From Verrucomicrobiales bacterium (lineage in GTDB: Bacteria; Verrucomicrobiota; Verrucomicrobiia; Verrucomicrobiales; V1-33), in assembly GCA_028293125.1 (NCBI GenBank), contig JAQGPJ010000089.1, positions 62,001-126,000 on the forward strand: a DNA stretch of 64,000 nt. The letters are read 5' to 3'. This document shows, piece by piece, positions 53,487 through 61,941 of this stretch (its first letter is position 1; every line of letters begins with the position of its first letter). The notes under the pieces are model-generated. The model saw only the letters and a list, made by a program, of their open reading frames with translations. It made no database searches and was not told the DNA's origin. The position numbers were made by a program, and so were the translations under genes.

Positions 53487-55427
53487 TCAGCGCAGTTCGA
53501 CCGTCACATTTTCCACTGTGCCCTTGAAGGTGTTCGGAGCCTCATAATCCCCCACGGCACCCCTGCCATCCCCGCCCACGGTCAGGCCTTCGCCGGGTTG
53601 GTGGGCAATGAGGTCCGGCAGTTTGCCCGCGCCGGTTTTTTTGCCATCCACGATGAGGGTCACCACGCCGTCGGCGGCCAGCTCGGCCGCGACTTTGCGT
53701 TTGCCGGAGGGCAGGGCCTCCGTGGAAACCACGGTGCTCAGCCGGGAGGCGGCGCGCACCGCCAGCGCCAGTCTGCCGCCGTGCAGATACAGGGCATAAC
53801 CGTTTCCTTTGGCGCCCTGGGCCACGATCACGCCGTCCGGCGCGTTGGCTTCGATGTCGGCGGAAAGCCGCAGCGCGCGGCCGGCCACCTGCGGAGCGGC
53901 TTTTCCGTCCAGGGCATCACCGGCTTTCCAAGGGCCTGCGGACCCGGCTGTCGTGGGGGCAGCGGCATCAGGGTCCGTGCGGTCCTGATTTTTGTTGTTC
54001 CTTCCGGCGCCGGGACGCCACTTCGGGGAAACAAGACCGCTGTTCCACTGGTTCCAGAGCGCACTCAGCTCCTTCACCTTTTCCGGTTCCCTGACAGCGA
54101 GGTTGTTTTTCTCCCCGATGTCCTCCGTCAGGTTGTAAAGCTGGGCACCCTCCACGGTGGCGGTTCCGGCAGCGTTGTTCTGACCATCCAGACCGCCGCC
54201 CTCCGGAGCCTTCACCAGCTTCCAGTCGCCTTTGCGCACCGCCAGCTGGCGGCCGAAGCGCCAGTAAAGGGCCTCGTGCGGGGCCTCCGTTTTCTCCCCA
54301 GTCAGAAAGGGCAGGAGATTGACGCCATCGGCCTTCTCCGGTTTCTCCAATCCTGCGGCGGCCAGCGCGGTGGGCAGGATATCCAACTGGATCACCGGAC
54401 GCGGATCGGTTTTGCCGGCGGGGATATGCCCCTTCCACTGCACCGCGAAGGGCACGCGCACGCCGCCTTCCCAAGTCTGTGCCTTGAAGCCGCGCAGCGG
54501 ACCGTTGCCGGAGGTGATCTGGGCGGTGGGGCCGCCGTTGTCGCTGATGAAAAAGACGAGGGTGTTCTCCTCCTGGCCCAGTTCCCGCACTTTTGTCAGC
54601 ACGGAGCCGGCGGCGTCATCCAGCGCGGAAAGCAGGGCCGCGAATTTCCGGCGCTTCCCGTCCTTGATATGGGCGAACCGGCTTTCGTATTTCTCCGTGG
54701 TTTCCAGAGGGGAATGCACGGCATTGAAGGCCAGATACACAAACCATGGCTGATCCTTCCGGGTTCCGATGAAATCCACCGTCTCCCGCGCGAAGGTTTC
54801 CGTCAGATATCCGCTTTCCTTCACCGGTTCCGTGCCCCGCAGCACGGCATTCGGTCCCCCGCCGGTTTTCAGATAGGAATGCGCCCCGCCCAGAAAACCG
54901 TAGAAAGTGTCGAACCCGCGCTTCAGTGGATGATACTCCGGGGTGTTCCCGAGATGGGACTTGCCAAACCAGCCCGTGGTGTAACCGGCGGCCCTGAGGC
55001 GGTCGCCAATGGTTTTCTCCTCCAGAGGCAGCCCCACACTCTGCCCGGCGGTTTCGGGCGGGCCCGGATTGAACTCGTGGCCGAAACGCTGCTGATACCG
55101 CCCGGTGAGCAGCGCGGCGCGGGTGGGGCTGCAGTAGGGACCGCTGACATAGCCGCTGGTGAAGCGCGTGCCATTCCGCGCGATGCTGTCCAGATGAGGA
55201 GTCGGGATATCCTTGGTGAAACCTTGGAAACCAGTTTCGCCATACCCCAGGTCATCGGCGACGATCAGCAGGATATTGGGCTTTTTGGCGGGCTGGCCGG
55301 GCTCGGCGGCTCCGGCGTGAAACGGCGCGTAGAAGGCCAGCAAAAGGACCGCCGGAGCCCTGCGGAGTGATCGCGCGGGATGGCGGAGAGCATTCTTCAG
55401 CATCATGGAGGTTGAGGGAATTTTCAT
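53487..55427 (-). CDS. Formylglycine-dependent sulfatase
   Basis: Secreted type I sulfatase of 646 residues. The start at 55427 gives a long signal sequence with a hydrophobic core (VLLLAFYAPFHAGAA). The N-terminal metal site is NILLIVADDLGYG. The sulfatase signature YCSPTRAALLTGRY contains C99, which a formylglycine-generating enzyme would oxidise. Further marks are GKSHLGN, FISDNGGPT and the region FKAQTWEGGVRVPFA. After the catalytic domain (about 490 residues), an extra beta-rich C-terminal domain ends in FKGTVENVTVEL. The substrate (probably a sulfated polysaccharide) is inferred from phylum habits. No maturase is in the window. Confidence 0.93.
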   Translation of the reverse strand: MKIPSTSMMLKNALRHPARSLRRAPAVLLLAFYAPFHAGAAEPGQPAKKPNILLIVADDLGYGETGFQGFTKDIPTPHLDSIARNGTRFTSGYVSGPYCSPTRAALLTGRYQQRFGHEFNPGPPETAGQSVGLPLEEKTIGDRLRAAGYTTGWFGKSHLGNTPEYHPLKRGFDTFYGFLGGAHSYLKTGGGPNAVLRGTEPVKESGYLTETFARETVDFIGTRKDQPWFVYLAFNAVHSPLETTEKYESRFAHIKDGKRRKFAALLSALDDAAGSVLTKVRELGQEENTLVFFISDNGGPTAQITSGNGPLRGFKAQTWEGGVRVPFAVQWKGHIPAGKTDPRPVIQLDILPTALAAAGLEKPEKADGVNLLPFLTGEKTEAPHEALYWRFGRQLAVRKGDWKLVKAPEGGGLDGQNNAAGTATVEGAQLYNLTEDIGEKNNLAVREPEKVKELSALWNQWNSGLVSPKWRPGAGRNNKNQDRTDPDAAAPTTAGSAGPWKAGDALDGKAAPQVAGRALRLSADIEANAPDGVIVAQGAKGNGYALYLHGGRLALAVRAASRLSTVVSTEALPSGKRKVAAELAADGVVTLIVDGKKTGAGKLPDLIAHQPGEGLTVGGDGRGAVGDYEAPNTFKGTVENVTVELR

Positions 55428-55848
55428 GGGAAACGCCCCTGTCAGGGGCAGGGATACCGCTGATGGTCCGGTTGTTCCGGTGCCTCCGCGAATGGTCATT
55501 AAAACGCCTCCACCCGTGCGGGGTCAGCCCTTGGACAGTCACTTTTCAGACAGAAACCGGCAGGGTCAACAAAAATCATACGTTTTCAGTAGGATATTGC
55601 TTGCGTTCTGAAAAAGCGCCTTTACCTTGGCTCTGGAAACACCCCGGATACGACCGCTGACAGGCGGAGTGGCAGGAATCACCGCACATGCGGAACTCCA
55701 TCCGGTAAAGCATCACCACCCTTGGGCGGGATGCGGCCCTCCCCCGCGGGAGTCTCACCTTCAACGGTATCCTGTCATGATTTTTATTACAGTTTCATAT
55801 TTCCCCCTGTCATTGCCGCATGGCGGTTTTAAGGGTTGTCATTTTCAG

Positions 55849-55923
55849 GTGTCCGGCCGTTTCCGGACACCGGTCCGCCATCTCCCTGTCGGTGGGGACT
55901 GAGGAGGTGGCGGCTTTTTTTTT
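55849..55923 (+). terminator. Orphan intrinsic terminator with preceding hairpin
   Basis: GTGTCCGG/CCGGACAC (55849-55870) is followed by an 11-bp stem CCGCCATCTCC/GGAGGTGGCGG (55875-55913, one wobble) and then C plus nine T's. This is a textbook plus-strand terminator. No plus-strand gene lies upstream; the nearest gene, the sulfatase, is on the minus strand and starts at 55427. An unannotated RNA or decayed gene in 55428-55850 is therefore implied. The remainder of the 55428-56090 gap shows no convincing coding frame. Confidence 0.8.
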
Positions 55924-56010
55924 GAAAAGACTCCCCGGCTCTAAAGGGCTCGAGAGCAGGGTGCAGGCCCCGCAGGGCGGGCCTGAAGAATTGGGGGCTG
56001 CAAAGAAAAG

Positions 56011-56038
56011 GGGGCACATGCCGGGGGGCATGTGCCCC
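56011..56038. repeat. Perfect 12-bp hairpin with GGGG loop
   Basis: GGGGCACATGCC-GGGG-GGCATGTGCCCC. It sits 50 bases before a small open frame and after the orphan terminator. There is no T-run. It belongs to the set of perfect intergenic hairpins seen at several places in this window. Confidence 0.7.
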
Positions 56039-56090
56039 TGCGCATCCCTGTCAGGATCGTGATATCCATTTGCCATTATAACCGAAATTC

Positions 56091-56261
56091 ATGAACCGTA
56101 TTATTCTGTCCGCCGTGGCCGCTACTCTTGTTATTCAGCCTTCCGCCGGAACCCTGCGGGCGCAAGGTGGACCTCAGCGCTTTTCGGGACACCGTGCAGT
56201 TCAGGATAAAGCGGCGCGCTTCCTGCGTTTGCGCCTTTCTGTCAATCAGCCGGAGAACTAA
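56091..56261 (+). CDS. Possible small secreted peptide or truncated gene
   Basis: A 56-codon frame whose start, MNRIILSAVAATLVIQPSAG, looks like a Sec signal peptide. The rest (TLRAQGGPQRFSGHRAVQDK onward) is basic and short. No clear Shine-Dalgarno precedes it, and the frame ends in TAA. It may be the 5' stump of a longer exported protein gene, or a real small protein. It lies in an otherwise gene-free stretch. Confidence 0.35.
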   Translation: MNRIILSAVAATLVIQPSAGTLRAQGGPQRFSGHRAVQDKAARFLRLRLSVNQPEN

Positions 56262-56415
56262 GAGGGTGCAGCGGCATTGCGGCATTCGCCCCGGCCAGCT
56301 TGACGTGACGGTGACAAAAGGGCTAAGGCTGGTTTTATAACCTCCGAAGAAACGGCGGACATCGACGGACCCGCCTGCCTTCCCTTTCCTGCCACAGCCT
56401 TCAGTTCCTGAGACC

Positions 56416-58908
56416 ATGGATGATGACGATGACGATGACGTTGAGGATATCGATGATGACCGTGTTCTGATCAGCTACAACACTTCATTGGCGGCATTGC
56501 AGGAGGTGCTTGAGGAAGTGGACCGTCCGGGGGACTACTTCTGCGCCGGAATCCATGAAACACCGATGCCCTCCCTTGAAGTGGAGGGGGCCGGTATGAT
56601 TTCCTTCCCGGTTCCTCCGGCGCAGGCGCAGGCGATGATCGCCCAGGCCGCGCAGCGGGCTCCCTATGGGCGTGGCGACCGCACGCTGGTGGATGAAAAA
56701 GTCCGCCGGGTCTGGCAGATCCCGCCGGAAAAGATGAGCCTGCGCGGAAAAGGCTGGGAGCGTCATTTCAGTGAGCTCCTCGTCAAGGTGGCGGAGGGTT
56801 TGGGCTGCGAACCGGACAACGTCGCGGCGGAGTTCTACAAGCTGCTGATCTACGATGCGGGAGGGCATTTCGCGGCCCACCGTGACACGGAAAAGACCGC
56901 AGGCATGTTCGGCACGCTGGTGGTGACCCTCCCCTCCGCTCACGCAGGAGGTGATCTGGTCATCCGTCACAGCGGCCGGGAGACGGTTGTCAGCCAGACG
57001 GGTGACGAGCCGGGGGAGGTGCAGTACACCGCCTTTTACGCCGACTGCGAGCATGAGGTGCGTCCCGTCACCGGGGGCCACCGCGTTTGCCTCGTTTACA
57101 ATCTGGTCCACAAACCCCGGACCGGCCGCCCCAAAGCACCGGACAATCTCCTGGCGGTCAGGGCGGCGGCGGAGGTTCTGGGCGAATGGGCGGACACCGA
57201 CCTCGAGCCCCTGAAACTGGTTTACCTGCTTGACCATCATTACACCCAGGCCGCGCTTTCCTTCGCCGGTCTGAAAAGGGTTGACGCCGCCCGCGCCTGG
57301 GTGCTGCGGGAGGCCGCGGCGCAGACCGGATGCGCCCTGCACCTGGGGATTGTGCATATCGAGGAATCCGGCTGGGCCAACCACCACGGAGGTTACGGTT
57401 ACAGCGGGAGCTCCCGATGGGATGATGACGATGAGGAAGAGGAGAAAGAGGACGAATCGGAGTTCGAAATCGGTGAAGTCTGTGATGGCCAATACTACAT
57501 TGATGAATGGCGGGACACGGACGATCAGCCGGTGGCCTTTGGCCAAATTCCCTTGGGAGCCGGAGAGACGCTGCCTGACGGAGCCTTGGACGGGGAAAAA
57601 CCTGACCAAAGCCATTTCTCCGAGGCCACCGGCAACGAAGGGGCGTCGTTCGAGCGGACCTACCTGCGGGCGGCCTTTGTGCTCTGGCCGGTGAGCCGCT
57701 TTGATGAGGTGTGCCTCTCCGGAGGCTTGGACGCGGCCATCGCCCGACTGGGCCGGCTGGCGGCGGAGGCCAAACCGACGCCGGCGGGCAGCGGGGAGCG
57801 CGCGAGGGTGCGGCATTTCCTGAAACTGCTGCCACAGTCATGGCCTGACTATGACGGCCATAGCGGGCGTCTGTCCACTCTCTTCAGTGAATTGGCGGAT
57901 TTCGGGGACGCGGATCTCATCGTGGCCGGTGCCAAACAGGTTCCGCTGGGGAAACACTACGATTCCCGGCAGAACGGGGCGCTGCTTGCCTGTGCCGGGA
58001 TTTTGGGACCGAAAAGAGGCCAAGAGCTGCTCCGCACCCTGTTCAGCGCTGCCGCCGCACGCGAGCCGGCCTCATGTTTGGATCTTTGGAGACAGTGGGC
58101 GGAGGAACTTCCAGCCCGCTCCAAAGCCGCGGTCGCGGTTCTTGAAATCCTGACCGCCGAAGCACCCAAGGCAAAACCGCTGCCTAGCTATGCGCGCCTT
58201 CCACGTTATGGGCGGGAAAGTGATTCCAGTTTGCCCGAGGACAAGGAGGACAAGGACGATGGGGCGGCTCCCTTGAAACTCTCCCCGCCATTGCTGGCGG
58301 ACTTTCTGGCGACGGCATCCACAGTGGCGGGAGCCGGCCCCTGTCTGCGGTTTCTTGAGGCTCTGAGTGCCAATCCGGGCTTTTACAAACCTGAGACCCT
58401 CCTGCTCCCCTGCTTGGAGTATATGGCGCGTGATGAAGCCGGCAGCCCCGGCCCCGACCCCAAAGTGGGGATTCAACTCTGGAGCCAGTGCGCCAATCAC
58501 TATCTGGCCCGCAGCGCTGAACCGCCGGCAAAACCCACGGACTGGGCGCAATCCGCCTCTATTCCCGGAACCGCCAGGAAACCGCTTCTGAAGGAGCTGG
58601 AAACCTTCGTGCGGGATCCAAACGCCCAGCAGCACCGCTTCTGCGCAAATCAGGAACCGCGGAAGGAAATTCACCAGGCCATCGAAGCCGCCGGACTGGA
58701 TATGACCCACGTCACCGAGCGTCAGGGCAGGCCATATACTCTGGTCTGCACCAAAACCCGCGTCACCTACGAGCGCGCGCGCCGCCAGTATGAAAGCGAC
58801 CTCGCCGACATGCGCCGCCTGCTGGCTCTGCCCACAGCGAAGTCCCCGGAAATAAAAACGGAGGCGGACCTGCTCCGCAAAGCCCTGCGGAACGAAAAGC
58901 CCGCCTGA
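56416..58908 (+). CDS. Large 2OG-Fe(II) oxygenase
   Basis: An 830-residue protein. An acidic start (MDDDDDDDVEDIDDD) leads to a prolyl-4-hydroxylase-type oxygenase domain (about 80-230). The iron ligands are H155 and D157 (HFAAHRDTEK) and H213 (ADCEHEVRPV), and R223 (GGHRVCLVYNL) would bind 2-oxoglutarate. About 600 further residues, mainly helical, contain two acidic tracts (DDDDEEEEKEDESEFE and SLPEDKEDKDDG). They end with a conserved-looking block (LDMTHVTERQGRPYTLVCTK). Large fungal 2OG-oxygenase-domain proteins have a similar C-terminal block as I recall, but this is unchecked. No signal peptide, so it acts in the cytoplasm. The substrate is unknown. Confidence 0.8.
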   Translation: MDDDDDDDVEDIDDDRVLISYNTSLAALQEVLEEVDRPGDYFCAGIHETPMPSLEVEGAGMISFPVPPAQAQAMIAQAAQRAPYGRGDRTLVDEKVRRVWQIPPEKMSLRGKGWERHFSELLVKVAEGLGCEPDNVAAEFYKLLIYDAGGHFAAHRDTEKTAGMFGTLVVTLPSAHAGGDLVIRHSGRETVVSQTGDEPGEVQYTAFYADCEHEVRPVTGGHRVCLVYNLVHKPRTGRPKAPDNLLAVRAAAEVLGEWADTDLEPLKLVYLLDHHYTQAALSFAGLKRVDAARAWVLREAAAQTGCALHLGIVHIEESGWANHHGGYGYSGSSRWDDDDEEEEKEDESEFEIGEVCDGQYYIDEWRDTDDQPVAFGQIPLGAGETLPDGALDGEKPDQSHFSEATGNEGASFERTYLRAAFVLWPVSRFDEVCLSGGLDAAIARLGRLAAEAKPTPAGSGERARVRHFLKLLPQSWPDYDGHSGRLSTLFSELADFGDADLIVAGAKQVPLGKHYDSRQNGALLACAGILGPKRGQELLRTLFSAAAAREPASCLDLWRQWAEELPARSKAAVAVLEILTAEAPKAKPLPSYARLPRYGRESDSSLPEDKEDKDDGAAPLKLSPPLLADFLATASTVAGAGPCLRFLEALSANPGFYKPETLLLPCLEYMARDEAGSPGPDPKVGIQLWSQCANHYLARSAEPPAKPTDWAQSASIPGTARKPLLKELETFVRDPNAQQHRFCANQEPRKEIHQAIEAAGLDMTHVTERQGRPYTLVCTKTRVTYERARRQYESDLADMRRLLALPTAKSPEIKTEADLLRKALRNEKPA

Positions 58909-59038
58909 CCGGTGGCTGGGAGCATTCCATGGGATGCAACTCCGGTGACGGCTGGCGGAAAAGGGCAGGCATGGATCGGGATCACGACTGTGACTGCCGC
59001 GATTTCTCAGGCGGCGGCTTCAACTCTGTTCACTTTTT

Positions 59039-59066
59039 GCTTACGGGGAAAATTTTCCCGCTAAGC
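59039..59066. repeat. Near-perfect palindrome
   Basis: GCTTAC, then GGGGAAAATTTTCCCG, then CTAAGC. The inner GGGAAAATTTTCCC is a perfect 14-bp palindrome. It lies about 120 bases beyond the tRNA-Ser 3' end and could end its transcript or bind a dimeric regulator. The neighbourhood is otherwise empty. Confidence 0.5.
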
Positions 59067-59185
59067 TCCGGGCTCGTTGAATACCCACTCTCCAATCTTT
59101 CCAAACCGGTTCAATAATTCAATGGGTTTCCAACCTGGGAGCTGCAACAAATTGGATTTCACCAGCGGCTCCTGCTTGGGAACTG

Positions 59186-59273
59186 TGGCGGAGGGGGTGG
59201 GATTCGAACCCACGGATGCTTGCGCATCGGCAGTTTTCAAGACTGCAGCCATAAACCGCTCGACCACCCCTCC
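59186..59273 (-). tRNA. tRNA-Ser (UGA anticodon)
   Basis: On the minus strand GGAGGGG pairs with CCCCTCC, followed by the discriminator G and an encoded CCA. The anticodon arm GCAGT-CTTGAAA-ACTGC presents TGA. A long variable arm (CGATGCGCAAGCATCG) marks a class II serine tRNA. The T-arm has GTTCGAATC. The length of 88 nt is normal. Confidence 0.95.
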
Positions 59274-59413
59274 AGAGTGGCTGCATCAGGCAGGGCGGGA
59301 CAATGGACTGCCCCGGCTGGATTGCAAGGGGGCGTGAATTGGAAAAACGGATTCCGGTTCCGGTTCCGGTGCCGGCCCGGAGGGTCTCCAGTCGGCGGGC
59401 TTTTTGGAAACGG

Positions 59414-60247
59414 TCAGAGTCCGCGCGCGTAGCTGGCGCAGCGGCTGAACCAGCCGGCGCGCCATTGGGATTCGTCCTTGGGGGCAAGTTTGATGCGGCG
59501 GTCGAGGGTGCGTCGGGCGGCGGCGGCGAATTCCCCGGGGGCCTCACGGGGACTCGGGGTTCCGGACATGTTTTCGAGCACTTGGAGGAGGCCCCAGCCG
59601 ACGCCTTTGTAGCGTTCGGCGGGGTTGGTGCCCTCGCCTTTGAAGTTCACGTAGTCCATGAGGCAGTAGAGGCCGGCGGGGGTGGCGCTGAGGGTGCGGA
59701 AGCGGCTTTCGATGACGGCGCGGCTGCCGCGGGGGGCGGCGGCGAGGATTTTGGGCAGGCTGCGGAGGCTGCGCTGGGCGGCGAATTCCCCCTGCAGGGC
59801 GATGGTGTTGGCCAGCAGTCCGCGCAGTTCCTTCATTTTCGGGGTGTTGGCCGAGGCGTTGAAAGAGGCGCGGTCCGGCCATGGGCAGTCCGGAGCCAGC
59901 ACCCACTTGGGCACGCGGGCACCGCGCTGGGCCAGAAAACGGGCCAGCGAGGGGAAGCTCTCCTCATAGGTCCGGCGGGTGCCTGCCGGATACCAGATGA
60001 AATGCCCGATGCCGAGGGAGGCGAAGCCCTCGCCCCGGTTCCAGCTGGTCAGTCCGGTCACGGTGCCCGCGCATTCGTTCTGCCAGATGCGGTACCCGAT
60101 TTTCTGGGCGGTGGCCGGGGGAATGCGGAATTCCTCCTGCCGGGCAGTGGCCGGGGGCAGGGCCGTCAAAAAAAGGGCGGCCACAGCGGCCAGGAGGGAG
60201 CCGGAGGGCAGGCGAAGACGGAGACGGGATCGGATTGGGGAGAACAT
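59414..60247 (-). CDS. Secreted lysozyme-like conserved protein
   Basis: A 277-residue protein starting at 60247 with a basic signal sequence (RLPSGSLLAAVAALFLTALP). The mature start carries IGYRIWQNECAGTVTGLTSW, then GEGFASLGIGHFIWYPAG, a pattern like the catalytic Glu and substrate-groove region of lysozyme-fold proteins. Near the end are NFKGEGTNPAERYKGVGWGL and MDYVNFKGEG. I know similar uncharacterised proteins but no proven enzyme. A cell-wall or glycan role is inferred. It diverges from the DUF1501 gene and is followed by the tRNA on the same strand. Confidence 0.6.
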   Translation of the reverse strand: MFSPIRSRLRLRLPSGSLLAAVAALFLTALPPATARQEEFRIPPATAQKIGYRIWQNECAGTVTGLTSWNRGEGFASLGIGHFIWYPAGTRRTYEESFPSLARFLAQRGARVPKWVLAPDCPWPDRASFNASANTPKMKELRGLLANTIALQGEFAAQRSLRSLPKILAAAPRGSRAVIESRFRTLSATPAGLYCLMDYVNFKGEGTNPAERYKGVGWGLLQVLENMSGTPSPREAPGEFAAAARRTLDRRIKLAPKDESQWRAGWFSRCASYARGL

Positions 60248-60459
60248 GGTGAGAATGGGTGGGTGGAGCCGGTGTGGGGCGTGGACCGGCATGCGGCAAA
60301 AGCATGCAGGGGAGAGGGCAGCATGAATCTGGAAAGGGTGCGGTGAAAGGCAAATCCAACCAAGTGCCGGGCACCTGTCCTCAACGGGCTGCCCGCAGCC
60401 ACGGGCTCATTTTATGGGTGAAATCCGGGACTCAACCGCGTTTTAATGACAGTCAAAAA

Positions 60460-61941
60460 ATGTCCCGCAACTTTCTGTTCTTTTCCCATGAGGCTGACCG
60501 CCGAAGGTTTTTGCTCCGTGCAGGCGGTGGATTCGGCGCGGTGGCGCTGTCGCACCTGTTGGCCGGGCTGGGACTGGCGGGCGAGCAGGGCGGAGAGGGA
60601 GGGCAGGGCAGGGAAGCGGGACCGGGTCAGGGACCGAAGCAGGGAGCCGTCCCGACACCGGGGCAGCCTCATTTCCAGCCCCGCGCCAAGCGGGTGATCT
60701 ATCTGTTCATGCACGGCGGGCCCAGCCATGTTGATCTGTGGGACCCCAAGCCGGACCTTGTCAAATATGCCGGTCAGCCGCTGCCAGAAAGTTTTGGGCC
60801 GGTGATGACCCGGCGGGCGGTGGGGGCCAATCCCTTGCTGCCTCCCGTCAAAGCCTTCCGCCGCCGGGGGCAGTGCGGCACGGAGATTTCCGACTTTCTG
60901 CCGCACCTGGGGGAGCTGGCGGACGATCTGTGCGTGCTGCGCGGCTGCCACGGGGACAGCGTGAACCATCCCCAGTCGGTCTATCAGATGAACACCGGCT
61001 CCATTCTGGCGGGCAAGCCCAGCCTGGGCAGCTGGGCCGCCTACGGACTGGGCTCGGAGAACGGGAACATGCCCGCCTTTGTGGTGCTGCCCGATTCCGG
61101 AGGTGGTCTCAAGGGAGGCCCGGCGGCGTGGGGCAACGGGTTCCTGCCCGCCGCTTTTCAAGGCACCGCCATGCGGCCGGGGGCGTCGCCTATTCTCAAT
61201 CTGCGACCCCCGTCCGGCATTTCCCCGGAAGCCCAGCGGGGCATTCTGGATCTGACCTCGGCTCTGAATGCGCGCCATCTGGCGGAGCGGGATTTTGATG
61301 ATGCACTGTCGGCCCGCATCCGGTCCTGCGAGCTGGCGTTCCGCATGCAGTCGGCGGCTCCGGAGGTAGTGGATATTTCCAAAGAATCCGCCGCCACGCT
61401 GAAGCTTTACGGCATTGACGAGGAGTCCACACGGGAATTCGGCACGCGCTGCCTGCTCGCCCGGCGGATGATCGAAAGCGGGGTGCGCTTTGTGCAGCTC
61501 TACAGCGGGGACACGAATGGCTGGGATGCGCATGACGATGTGCTGACCAACCACAGCCGCCTCTGTGCGGCGACGGACAAACCGGTGGCCGGCCTGCTGC
61601 GGGATCTGAAATCGCGGGGCCTGCTGGAGGACACCTTGGTCATCTGGGGCGGGGAGTTCGGCCGCATGCCCATGAGCGAGCGCGGCAAGGGCCGGGACCA
61701 CAATCCCTGGGGCTACAGTGTGGTGCTGGCCGGCGGCGGGGTGAAGGGCGGCATGACGTGGGGGGAAACGGACGCGGTGGGCCTGCGGGCGGTGCGGGAT
61801 GAGGTGCATATCCACGATCTGCACGCCACCATCCTGCACCTGCTGGGCATCGATCATGAAAAACTGACCTTCCGCCACCACGGGCGCGACGAGCGCCTGA
61901 CCGATGTGGCGGGCAGAGTGATCCACGGCATTCTGGCATGA
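60460..61941 (+). CDS. DUF1501 Tat-exported protein
   Basis: A 493-residue protein of the DUF1501 family (sulfatase-fold). The start at 60460 places a twin-arginine signal near the N-terminus (EADRRRFLLRAGGGFGAVAL), so it is exported folded. Marks include RVIYLFMHGGPSHVDLWDPK, FLPHLGELADDLCVLRGC, RMIESGVRFVQLYSGDTNGW and GGEFGRMPMSERGKGRDHNP. DUF1501 genes usually pair with DUF1549/DUF1553 genes; here the stop overlaps the partner start by four bases (ATGA). Function is unproven, and phosphatase/sulfatase-like chemistry is inferred. Confidence 0.93.
   Translation: MSRNFLFFSHEADRRRFLLRAGGGFGAVALSHLLAGLGLAGEQGGEGGQGREAGPGQGPKQGAVPTPGQPHFQPRAKRVIYLFMHGGPSHVDLWDPKPDLVKYAGQPLPESFGPVMTRRAVGANPLLPPVKAFRRRGQCGTEISDFLPHLGELADDLCVLRGCHGDSVNHPQSVYQMNTGSILAGKPSLGSWAAYGLGSENGNMPAFVVLPDSGGGLKGGPAAWGNGFLPAAFQGTAMRPGASPILNLRPPSGISPEAQRGILDLTSALNARHLAERDFDDALSARIRSCELAFRMQSAAPEVVDISKESAATLKLYGIDEESTREFGTRCLLARRMIESGVRFVQLYSGDTNGWDAHDDVLTNHSRLCAATDKPVAGLLRDLKSRGLLEDTLVIWGGEFGRMPMSERGKGRDHNPWGYSVVLAGGGVKGGMTWGETDAVGLRAVRDEVHIHDLHATILHLLGIDHEKLTFRHHGRDERLTDVAGRVIHGILA

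Noticed and set aside
55911-55925. T-run as a possible slippage or phase-variation tract
   Set aside because: It lies outside any coding frame and directly follows a stem, so an intrinsic terminator explains it better.
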